DNA from: Zygnema circumcarinatum
Lineage: Eukaryota > Streptophyta > Zygnematophyceae > Zygnematales > Zygnemataceae
Assembly (NCBI GenBank): GCA_037447605.1
Contig: CM074805.1
Location: 2,771,347 to 2,835,346, forward strand
Direction of reading: 5' to 3'
Length of the DNA: 64,000 nt
The notes under the pieces are model-generated. The model did not search any database, had not been told where the DNA came from, and worked only from the letters and a program-made list of their open reading frames with translations. Shown here in pieces: positions 45,481-55,800 of this stretch; position 1 is the stretch's first letter, and each line of letters opens with the position of its first letter. The translations under genes and the position numbers were made by a program.

Positions 45481-47326
45481 TCACGTCTCGCTCTCAAGGT
45501 CCGGTCGCTGGTCGTCCAAACTAGATTTGACGGTTTCTGCAAATGCCTGGGGATGATGCTTCTTGAGCTTCTCCTTGAGAACTCTGCCCACGGCCATGGG
45601 TGCCACTCAGTCAGGCCATGCCCAACAGTGCACAAGTGACTCCTTCCTGCCCTCCCCCTCTCTCTCTCTCTCTCACTCTCTCTCTCTCTCTCTCTCTTCC
45701 CCAACTGTCTGCACTCTAGTCGTTCGTTGCCATTTCCTGACAATCGGGATAGGCGTTTCCATCAACGGCATCACTTTCGTTTTCTTTGACAGCGCGGAAA
45801 ATCTTTTGTGAAGGAAAAAGTAAATCAGGAAGAAGAAATAAAGGAAGGTTTGAGGCGCAAATGAAAACAGCGAAGGTCATTCAGTAATAACGAATGTCTT
45901 GAAGGCAAAAACGGATTCTGCAATCGCGTCTATCTCCAAGTTAGGCTCAGTAACGACAGACCTGATCCGCCGGAAAATGTGATCCAGGTCATTCTTCATG
46001 CCCCGAAGCAGGCGCGTATTTCGGGAGAAGTCGTTCACCACTGCCGTAAAGCTTCGTCCGGAGAAATCGTTAAAATGCGACAAGACAGCAGTGCTGTCCT
46101 GCAAACGCCCCAATCTGGGAAGGGTCGAGGAGCAAGGAGAAAAACGACGCATGTCAGTAATCAGAAAAGCGTTGCCGTACTTGATGGGCAGATAACTTCT
46201 TTGCCCGATCAAGACTGGTTTAACTGGTTGTCTTTCAGCAACACAGTCGGCTCTAGGGTCTCGAACAGATCAAGCATGTTTAACGTTGAGTTTGCTCGAC
46301 ATAATCAAACGTGCTCAACTTTCATACGGTCCACACACACGCATAGCCACCAGCATCTGCTTTCAAGAGCCCCGTTGACGCGACTGGTCCTTTTCCAAAG
46401 TGCTGATGATCGCTAATCTTTTCAGGATTTAAAGATAGATCAACAATAAAGTACAGCAAGCACATGGTAAGGAACTCAAAATTGGAAAAGTGAAGGCAAA
46501 GAAACCGTAAGAAGAGCATGGCCAACATCCACCACGGTTTGCAACTTGGGACAGCTTTCCTTTTTAGAAAGTAAGCAAATGCTCTCGCATAGTCTATAAA
46601 TCCTATTCCTAACAACATGGATCCCAGCCACAATTCATCAGCTTGTAGCTCACACAATCGTTTTGATACCAATTCACCCTAATCTCATTTACTTTCGTTT
46701 CTGAGTCATTCTTCATCCAAAACGGCCAGAAATTTCGTAGGATTTCATATTCCTATGTCAACAGCCTGAACGCCATAAGCAAACCTACTTAAGAGATTCA
46801 TGTCACGTGTTCCAGCCTCTATGGATAACTGAGATCTAACTTTCTTTATTCACAAGCACAGAGTATCCGTAGACAGAGCGGCCTTAGTGGTCCAATTATC
46901 ACTTTCTGTTCCACCCGTCATCTATAGACATGCTTCAGATAAACAATCCCCAACGTTTGAATTTGCGCGGCGACGAACACTTAGTTTTTGCTAGGTGAAC
47001 ATGAAAAACTTTAACGTCTTAAACTTGGCTAGACTGCAAAGCCATTTGAAAGTTTATTTCAGTTTAGACATCCCTCATTAAACTGTGTAAGTGCTATAAA
47101 ACCGCAGAATGATGTGCCAAATGCATCTTTCAACCCCCATATTCTGTCATTCAATCAAAACGCTGCCTAAATCTCAAACACGGCCTCATATCTCACTAAA
47201 AAATGCGGCCCACATTTGCATTTGCAGTGCGTTGAACTCAGCCACGTGTTCCGAAGACATCAGCGTCTTCACTTCGGCTGCCATGGCCGCAGCCGCATCT
47301 GCGCGCGGAGTGTCGTTGTCAGCCAT
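45481..47326 (-). CDS. KXD1: KxDL motif-containing protein (KXD1-like)
   Basis: Exons in transcript order: 47326-47214, 46114-45962, 45583-45481; both introns in phase 2; 122 residues, the usual size. Sequence runs MAAEVKTLMSSEHVAEFNAL, then ILGRLQDSTAVLSHFND, then NTRLLRGMKNDLDHIFRRIR (the KxDL core, here KNDLDHIF), and ends LKEKLKKHHPQAFAET. The protein is expected to be one helical coiled coil. In animals KXD1 is a subunit of BORC/BLOC-1-type complexes that position lysosome-related organelles; the plant role is not established. The donor of exon 1 is GTGGGC, chosen because it alone gives the phase and the conserved LQMQILGRLQD junction. Intron 2 holds a CT microsatellite. Confidence 0.87.
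45655..45705. repeat. (CT)n microsatellite in KxDL intron 2
   Basis: About 45 bp of CT dinucleotides with one interruption (CTCACTCT). Confidence 0.9.
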
Positions 47327-47952
47327 CTGCAGAGGCAACAGCGCTTAGCACCGGTCTCCCACAGGGAACGGCATTTCCTCTGAATTTCAAACGCTGCAGC
47401 AACCCAAGTTCTCTAGCCCTTTGTTCTTTGTAAGAACATTTTCTCAAGGAAAGTGGGGCCTCTTAAACACAATTGCCCTGCCCTGGCCTGCCCCGCCCCC
47501 GGGTAAGCAGCGACTAATCGCCAGGCAAGTGAGGCCCCCAAGTGGCATGCATGGATGCGTCCGTCGTCCATGCCATGGATGCATCACGAGCTGGCACCGT
47601 ACCTCACCGTATCGTGCCGTGTCATATCGTATCGTTGTAGCCTCGTATCGGTATCGAAAATGCAATACCGTACGGAGTGCGTGTATTAAATACCGTATCG
47701 TATCTATGTGAACGGTATATTGGGCGGTGGAAACCTCCTGAGGCCTGCCTCCGCGCCCGGATGGCGACAAAAGGCCGCGCACGGACCGGCCCGCTCCAGC
47801 AGGCCCGTACAGCCAGCGGGTGGTCGGCGGCTCTTCATTGGCTGGCTGGCGCTGTGCTGCTCTTTCTCAGGGTCTCAACATGGCGGAGTTGCATCCGCAT
47901 GCGGCTTGCAGTTTGCGGTGTGCGGTTTGCGGTTTGTGGTTGGTGGTTTGCA
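47327..47952. other. intergenic, GTAC/CGTATCG-rich
   Basis: KxDL upstream region. 47590-47715 is built of CGTATCG, CCGTAC and GTATCG words. From 47905 degenerate heptamers (GTTTGCG, GTTTGTG) lead into the satellite. No gene supported. Confidence 0.5.
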
Positions 47953-48125
47953 GTTTGCACTTTGCACTTTGCACTTTGCACTTTGCACTTTGCACTTTGC
48001 ACTTTGCACTTTGCACTTTGCACTTTGCACTTTGCACTTTGCACTTTGCACTTTGCACTTTGCACTTTGCACTTTGCACTTTGCACTTTGCACTTTGCAC
48101 TTTGCACTTTGCACTTTGCACTTTG
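47953..48125. repeat. (TTTGCAC)n heptamer satellite
   Basis: About 24 nearly perfect 7-bp units TTTGCAC, flanked on both sides by degenerate heptamers TTTGCGG and TTTGTGG (about 47908-47953 and 48122-48170). Because 7 is not a multiple of 3 and no frame hits a stop, all forward frames read through it; it is not a gene. Confidence 0.95.
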
Positions 48126-49084
48126 CGGTTTGCGGTTTGTGGTTTGTGATTTACGGTTTGCAGTTTCCTGCTTGCAAGTGGCAACCCGCGCTCAAAGGTT
48201 TTCGGTTTTCAACATCGATAGAGTGACGTCACGGAAACGCCATCTGAGAGGTCGTAACTTTATCGGGAGGACGAGTCGTTGTACGGAGCCTCCTTCTGGA
48301 ACATGCAGACGCTGGTTCGCGGAACCTTCCGCACGCCTGAAAATCGTCAGTCGAAGCTACCAATTACTAGTGACTGCAAATGTCTCTTCTTGGAGCTCAT
48401 CATCGATGATTTGTGTGTCAATGCAAGGCAGAAAAAAGAGGATCCTGGAGTTGAAACGCATTCCTGCCACATTCTGATCGCAGTACATCATTTCTGGGCC
48501 GTCTGGCATGTCTTGGTTGGGAAAGCGGAAAAGGGCGAATAGAGCGGTGAGTGCATCACCCCATTTCGTGAGGCTTCGTCAATGGCAATACAGGCTTCTT
48601 CTGCATATGATTTTTTTCACGGCCTGCTTCTTCAGTAGAATTTCAAGGCGGTTTGATGGATAGATTTTCCTTTTTCGCTAATGGTTGCTCGTATTATTTA
48701 TTTGTTTTTTTTTTTTATGAGTTGTACATGCAGTTGAAGGATATAGAGCAGGTTTCTCCAGCTTTACTGTTGCCCTGGTCTATACTACTTCTCTTTGAAT
48801 GACTCGGATGAACCTTCTTTTCAATTGAACAGTCGTGTCGATGATAATGGAACTGGAATTCCTCGCCTGTCTCGTTTTTGTGCGACTCTTGATTTTGATT
48901 TATCTCCTGGCTTGCTTAATACTAACTTGCTTCCCTATATTTACCTCATCGTTAAATATTAACGATCTTCAAGACGAGCTGGACACGGCATTTAAGGGAA
49001 GCAAGCAATGCAGAATCTAGCGTGGTCACTAATTTACCTTTTCTGTCCTTTGTCTGACTGGGAATAACAACCTGTCGAATGCAG
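48126..49084. other. possible 5' exons of an unidentified gene
   Basis: A TGACGTCA palindrome (bZIP/CRE-type) lies near 48223. A candidate small exon near 48485-48546 reads SGMSWLGKRKRANRA and ends at GCG|GTGAGT. Another candidate lies near 48980 after TTCAAG. None is recognisable as a known family and I could not join them with certainty to the exon at 49085. Confidence 0.25.
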
Positions 49085-49564
49085 GGCTCTCATAATAACA
49101 GATGGCAGTCTCTGTTGGGCAGTTGTGAGGGGAAGTTAGAGGATACCGTAAGCAATCTTGAAGCAGGGGACAAAGGAGAAGTGGACGCACCTGAACTTGA
49201 GCACTTGGACGCAGAGCTTTTTGGAGAACATTCTGCAGGCGGGAATGAATGTGCCGCCTCTTTGGATGTAACGTCTGTGATCACGAGCAGCTGGGGAGAG
49301 GCTGCAACTGCGTTGGCAGACCTTTGTACCACAATCTTATCGACAGCCCATGTTCGATCAGATCAGTATCCTCCACGAGTCATCAGAGCAGCCATACAGT
49401 ACCTTCAGGCATGGAACAACGGCCCAAGCGAGCATAGAAGAGCACCCAAGAAGCGAGAGTTGAAGCTACGATCTCGACCCTATCGTTTCATTCTGCCTGC
49501 TGTTCCGAGGCCACCTACTGAATATGTTCCCCTCCAAGGGAGACAGCCTTCTCTGAAAACATAA
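49085..49564 (+). CDS. terminal exon of an unidentified protein
   Basis: Acceptor AATGCAG|GG and a 159-residue open frame to TAA. The first half is acidic (EDTVSNLEAGDKGEVDAPEL), followed by a helical part (EAATALADLCTTILSTAHV) and a basic Pro/Arg-rich end (RRAPKKRELKLRSRPYRFI). Composition and codon use look protein-like rather than repetitive. I do not recognise a domain. It is probably the last exon of a gene that begins between 48.2 and 49.0 kb. Confidence 0.4.
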   Translation, partial: GSHNNRWQSLLGSCEGKLEDTVSNLEAGDKGEVDAPELEHLDAELFGEHSAGGNECAASLDVTSVITSSWGEAATALADLCTTILSTAHVRSDQYPPRVIRAAIQYLQAWNNGPSEHRRAPKKRELKLRSRPYRFILPAVPRPPTEYVPLQGRQPSLKT

Positions 49565-50120
49565 TGCTTCCTTACTGAAGAGTGAGTCTTTCAGGAAAAC
49601 TGTAACGCGCCTCGACATATTTCTTTTGCTTGGAAAGTGTATGTGCACTATGAGTACTAGAGCACATTTTTTATTTTCCAAGAATGTCAGCATAGAGACT
49701 CGTTGTAAGGGAGCAAGGTTATTATGTATTTGTGCAAGTAACTGCATTCTTCATTAGGGAGTGTCAATACGCGAAACGTCTCTCTGCTACAGGAGAAGGG
49801 AACTGATTGGCATTAACCTCACGATGGTGACGCCATCGAATGTAAATACAAATCAAATGTACTGAAGGAGTGTTGTCAGTAAATTTTCTACAAGATGAAA
49901 AAACGAATTAAGCATTGTATTGGTTTTGTTTGGCTCAGCGGTATGCAATCATGGATGGTTGCCCTCAATTGCACTTATGTTTAAACGAATTGTGCTCAAT
50001 GACTCCCCTACCGTCCAATGAGCGTCTCAACCAATTGCGCAGCTGCGCTAGGCGTAGGCCCACATTGCTGGGGTGGGCGATGGAGGAAAAGGCCGGCATC
50101 AGGAGACCCCTCTTCAGGGT

Positions 50121-50975
50121 GCAATGGTTGGCTGGCTCGCGATTCAATGGTTCGGAACCATGGCAATGGTTGGAACCATGGCAATGGTTGGAACCATTAC
50201 GGTACATAGAAAACGCCGATAGCCGGATTCGAACTCTTGGCCTATAACCAAACCAGACCTCTGATAGACTCTAGGCCCCGCGAACGGCGCTTCCGACCGT
50301 TGCGCCTGCTGCCGCTGCCTCTGCCGCGGCCACGTGGCAGCCTCTTGTCGTTGTCTTTGCGTTTTCCTGTCGCGTGTCTTGCTGCATTGCTCTGTTTTTG
50401 TTGTTTGTGCTTCTTTTCGTTTTTTGTTTTTTGTTTTCGGTTGTTTTGCTGCTGTTTTGCTGCGGTTTTTTCTGTTCTAACGTTTCTCGCCTTGTTTTCT
50501 GACATTTTCTGCCGTAGCTTGTCTTGCTGTGTTGCGTTTTCCCTTTTGTCTCCCCCTTTGCGTCTCTTCGTCCTTGTGCTTCTTCTTTTGGAGCTGCTCT
50601 CGCCTTTTATGCCCTTTCCACCCTTTTTCTGCTGTTTTTCTCCTTCCTTTCCCTTCTCCCTTCCCGTCGCCTCCCTGGTCCCNNNNNNNNNNGGCACTGG
50701 TTGGCAACCAGTCGAATGGTTGCGAACCAGTGGCATCCACTGGTTCCAAACCAGTCGAATGGTTGTTTCGGTCCTGAGCCACTGGTTGGCAACCAGTCGA
50801 ATGGTTGTTTCGGTCCGCAACCACTGGTTGCCAACCAGTCGACTGGTTTGTCTAATGGTCCGATCTGTGAAACATTTATACAAAATAAATTACAAAACTT
50901 CTTCGGTACTGTAATTCGAACCATTGGCAATGGTTGGCTGGCTCGCGATCCAATGGTTCACAACCATTGCAATGG
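50121..50975. repeat. palindrome-rich repeat block with direct-repeat ends and assembly gap
   Basis: The phrase GCAATGGTTGGCTGGCTCGC begins at 50121 and again at 50927 in the same orientation, each followed by more AATGGTT/AACCATT words. Between 50693 and 50850 the unit ACTGGTTGGCAACCAGT, CGAATGGTTG recurs about four times; each unit is itself palindromic. The middle (50280-50680) is a pyrimidine-rich tract. Ten Ns at 50683-50692 mark a gap, so repeat number and order are not reliable. Confidence 0.7.
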
Positions 50976-52850
50976 TTGATCCATATTGCCGATATTTGCC
51001 AATATTTGCAGATGTTTTAAGCCTATGCAAATAGTGTCCGAATACCACACTTAAACAGCGTTTAAAAAAGGAAACGAATGTGACTACGGTGCACGCAAAT
51101 GCGCTCATTCTCACATCTCCACCACAATAATAGCTCAGAATTCGCTATCGTATGCGTCGCCGAACAAGATTGGCTACAGTACACCATTCAAGGCACAGCG
51201 ATACCGTACTTCCAAGCGGCCAGCGCCTGCCTGACTCGCCTGACCGCACGAGCATCTCCGCCGGCCTCCCCTCCCCCCCCCTGGCGAGGGCGGGCCTGCT
51301 TCGTCGCCCTTCGACGTCCGCCCGCCCGCCCGATGGGGCTCATGGTCCATCCGCGGACCATCTTTCAACCAACGCTACACGCCACGTGGCGTGCCTATGA
51401 TTGGCCTGTCGCTAGGCCCGAATCACACGAGTGCCACGTGGTCGCCGCCCATAGGCCGACGGGCCCCGTCGGGGACAAGCGCACCCCCGCCCCCGCCGGT
51501 TCGGAAACAGCAAAAAGCGGCCGCATGGACCATCGCGCCGTACGGCCCGCCAACGGGCGGGGGCGCATCAAGGACCGTACCGTACCGTTCCGTACGGCGG
51601 GGCGGGTGCGCGCAGCGAGGGAAGGTTCCCGCCCGCGTGGCCGCGACGTCGCCGGGCAGCTCAGCCGAGATCCACCGGGTCCACCTCGCCGCCGCCCAGC
51701 AGCGCCAAGATCAAGCAGGTCAAGCCGCCACGTGGACTGCATGGAGCAGATCCCCTGTTGTGGCATCGCGAGGTGCAGCGGAAGTGGAATCGGAGGAGCA
51801 GCCTCGGGCGGGCTTGCTCTCGCTCGCATCAGCGCAGCCGAGGAAGCTGGCTGCAGGCGGATTAGGGTTGGAAGCGGCTCGCTCGAGCGGGGCGGGAGGG
51901 AAGGAGAGAGGGAGAAGGCGGTGGCAGCGGGAAGGAGGCGGCCTATACTGTGGTGGTGGGCAACTCGCGGATCTCATCGGTGAGCGCAGGAGGATACAGA
52001 CAAGGGAGGTGCTCGGGTGACACGTGGCAACCAGGTTGTTGAAGGAGGCCACGGGTGCTCATCGCGCTGTATGAAGGTGCAGACGAAGACTGATATGGGT
52101 GGAGGGGAGCATCTTTGTTGCACCGTGTTGGGTGGGGTACTGGCAATTAGTGCTACTCAGTGTTGCTTGGGTGTGGAGGCCCTCTTTTGGAACAAGGAAA
52201 TGTAGTGCCGGGGAATGTGAGAAAAAATATAATCTGCAAGGGAATGGAGCTTTTGCGGGTTGGAGGGGGGTTGTGAATGTCTTCATCATCAACTTGCTTT
52301 GTCTTATTTTGCAGTAGGAGCAGGAAGCTGTGACTCGTATGTGCGCAATTTTTAATGAAGAATACACGCGTTCTCGCTAAATATGCATCGCAGTTTATCT
52401 GTTTAGAAGAAAGTACAGCTGCATTTCGTCAGAATACTGGCTAATTGATTGTATTTGTAGGTACTACTAGACGGAGTTGGCATTCTTGTTATTGTTTTAG
52501 ACATTCGTTGGCTATAGACGAGTGATCTTGGCTGGTTGGAATACAGGTTATTATAGTTCGTTTCTCTCGAAATTATTTGATATGAACGTATCTGTGTATA
52601 GCGCCATGTAAAATGAAATATTCGCTGACTTGAACCTTCTAAACTCTTTGCAGGCACTTGGAGTTCATTCGGTGCAACGAGTAAAACTGTGTCAAGTTTA
52701 CCTCTTCAACATATCCGCTAGGTGGGATCATGTCAAGCACCTTTCAGCAGCTTTGCGAAGAGGTGGCGCTGTTAAAGGTGCTCGGCATGTAGATGCGTAA
52801 TTTTCTTTCAGGGTAGGCAGTGTAGTAACTTACCATTGGAGCTCGTCCCG
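50976..52850. promoter_or_regulatory. GC-rich upstream region of the TZP-like gene, with G-boxes
   Basis: 51200-51990 is GC-rich with CCGTACGG words (51540-51600). CACGTG hexamers lie at 51383, 51435, 51729 and 52021 (and one more at 50331). From 52030 composition falls and the sequence looks like a 5' leader or leader intron: an acceptor TTTCTTTCAG lies at 52811. Long forward frames in the GC-rich part have no recognisable protein. Confidence 0.45.
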
Positions 52851-55800
52851 ATGAAACCGCCAACTTCTACGCCAGGCGAATTCGCAGAGATTAATCCCCT
52901 TTCCCGTAGGCTTCCTGCCGACTACAGAATGGGCTTCCCTTCTCAGGGTTTGCAGAATGGTAGCCAGGACATGATCGATTTTCAGGATTATTTGGAGGGC
53001 AATAATCTGGACTCTTCAGCAGTACTGGCTCCAGCACCAAGCATGCCTGGGGGTACTGTAGCCGTAGACATTCCCGTGAGGAGCAGGTTTGGTAATAGAG
53101 GACGTCCATACGGCCAGGACAGATTGCAGGGAGGAGCCTTGTCAGAATCTGAAGAAAGTAGACAGTCCCAGGGTGAATGCGTAGGCCCCGGGATAGGGTT
53201 TGATTTGCGGGCGTCTGTGACAGAAGGTACTGTGAGGGGGGGTGTTGCTGATCCCCCTTCACGGGGAATTGTAGAGGAACAAGGGAGCCCTACGAGCTTG
53301 CTGCAAAGGGCCCCAAATGTGAGATTGTGGGAGAATGCAGCTTGGAGCAGAGCCGCTGTAGGTTCCTGGCCCTCAAGTCATGTCCAGATGACCAATTCAA
53401 CCCGTGATTTGCAAGGTAAGGAGGTGTCATTATTAACCCTCCCGGGTGCCTCTCGTGAAACAGCCCACGTAGAGGTAAATTGGGCTCTTGTTGAGCTGAT
53501 GTTTCGAATGGAGACTTAAACAGAAAACATGCATCGTTCGTGTCAGGTCTGCCTAGATTCGGTAAGTTCATGGAGAGAGCTTTAAGTTGTAGTTGCGTGA
53601 GGAGTTTTTCTGGAATTGGATAGGTCAGGACTCTGAGTATACAGGACGTTAGGACTGTGATTGGGCATTTGGAGGAGAGGAAATGATCAGTTTGCCGAGC
53701 TTAAAGAATACCGGTTACATAAAAAAGCCTGCATAGCCGATTCGGGTATGGTTGTAGGCGGGAATATCGGATATCTGAGTCAAACCTATGCGAGGGGAGT
53801 TTTGCATCAAACTGAATCAGGCATGCTATATGCCACCATTTATGTCACATTGTCACCAACCATGATTCTACTTGTTGGAGTGAATTTGCCGCAGGATCTG
53901 TAAAGAGACACAAGGTGACTTTGAATGATGACGAGGAGCCTTCTGGACAGGTGCCAGTTCTCCACGCTGCTGGAGGCTTGGAATCGAACAGTCGTGAAGA
54001 GAACTTTGGTGCTTCACATCCCAACACTGGCTCAGAACTTCCCCAGCACCACCTTGAGAGAGGAAGTCAAAAACCTTCCTGGTCGAATCACTCGAGGGTG
54101 ATCCCAACCATGGCCTTTGTTCCGAGAGGTTTATCAAGGGGTGGCTTTGGTGGACGGGACTTGGCACTTGAGGGTACGTCGATCAACGAGGTTGCTGACG
54201 TTTGGGGATTAGGAGGATGCTTCAGTAGTGGACAGGAGGACAATACGCACAGGCATCAGAACGTTTCAGGGGAAGTCGGTGGATTTCTATCACCAATGGT
54301 GAGGGGGAATACCTCTGGTAACACTTCTGCAAGGCTTGACGGTGTGCCTGAAGTCTCTGTAAGTGATGAGGCTGGGAATGACGATGCTGCCGTTCCCAAG
54401 CGAGTCGACATTTGTAGTAATAGCAGTTGCCTTGATCCTTCTGGTAGCGCCCGCCTTAGCAGTTTTGCCATCGGAGCGAGTGGCAGCACAGGCATTGGTG
54501 GATGCAGTGGAAGTGGAATGGGGAGTTCAGGCATCTCTGAAGTGGAGGGAAGTAACGTTGGTGTCACAGCTTTGGGCGTTGCCAAGGGTGTTCCTTGGGA
54601 AGGTTTGAAGCTGAGTCCTAGCGGAGCAGCGGGGTGGGGCTCGAATCCCGCTAGTGGACTCTTAAGGGGAATTAGTCCTAGACGTGGGACTGGCGGAGTT
54701 TGTGACCTGACAGCAGGAGGGCCTGAAGGAAGTCAGGCTAAAGGACTTAATTACTCTGGAGTGCCTGCCGCAACTTTGTTCGGAATAAAAGCCTTATCAA
54801 TGTCAAGATTAGGTTGTGGAAGTGGGGGCAGGGCTAAGGATAGTCCATCTCAAGCAATGGCTGGAAGTTGGGTCTACTCCAACTCTGGAAGAAAGCTGCA
54901 AAAAGGCTTGCTGCACTCTACACCAGGGGCAGTTGGCCACGAAGACACCCTTTGGCTGGAAAGGAACGATGAAACAAAAGCGGGAGAGGTGTCAGTGAAA
55001 CCATCAGAGCCTACCTTAGAGCCACGAGGATTACCTGTGTACCGTGTCGGGCAGTTGGCGGGCTCAAAGAGACCCACCCCGTCCGGAGCGGATGGTTTGG
55101 TGACCGAGCCTTCACCAGAGGGTCTTACTTTTGCAGAAGTCTCTAGTCAGGAACTTGAGGAGGCTCAGAAGGCTCTTGTTGAAGGTGCACTTGGGAGGAG
55201 TTTGAGGGATGGCCGGTGGAGTGGTAGTTCAGGGGAAGTAAGTGAAAAAGGGAAACGAGTCCCTGCATTACGAAGCCCTTTGCTGGAGAAAAGTACGGCC
55301 GTCCAGAAGAACTTGGCTGAAAGTAGTTTACAATTAATTGGTGAACACGGAAGTGCACACGTAAACGCGGCAGAAAGGAAAGACACAGAGGAAGTGTCAC
55401 ACGTGAATTTTTTGGTCGCTAATGTTCCTAACGTAACAGCTGGACCTATGGAACAGCAAAGTTTAAGGCACGGAGCGGCCGTTGAGAACCTTCAGCATGG
55501 GGACAAGAGCGACACGGAATATCGGCACTCACAAACATCTGATGCTGTAGTCAAGAATCCTTTCCTTCAGACACATAGGCCGGGTAGAGTTTCTCCAGAG
55601 AGAGACACAGGTACACGGGAAGAAACTAATGATAACTATGTGGACGGAGAGGCACGGAGATGTGAGCAGTTGGAGGGTGCAAGTGATGGAAATGAAGGTA
55701 TGCCTGAAAAGAAGGACGAGACTCTGTTGACCGCCTCCATTGGACGGGTACCCGATGAAGCGGGCCTGAGCCTTCCTGACAGAGCTGAAGAAGAGGCGAA

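Noticed and set aside
47953-48125. Interstitial telomere repeat
   Set aside because: The unit TTTGCAC differs from the plant telomere unit TTTAGGG and no true telomere units are mixed in.
47677-48477. 266-codon frame with repeated ALCTLHF
   Set aside because: It is the TTTGCAC satellite read in frame; period of 7 residues equals three 7-bp units.
50215-50260. tRNA T-arm-like GGTTCGAAT-type sequence on the minus strand
   Set aside because: The flanking bases do not pair into a T stem and no acceptor or anticodon arm is present.
51099-52020. Long forward frames in the GC-rich region before the TZP-like gene
   Set aside because: Several overlapping frames are open on both strands because of high GC; no recognisable protein, and the region carries G-boxes and GTAC words.
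52730-52777. Micro-exon MSSTFQQLCEEVALLK joined to the TZP-like frame at 52812
   Set aside because: The frame fits, but the intron would be 34 nt, too short for normal splicing, and the donor GTGCTC is weak.
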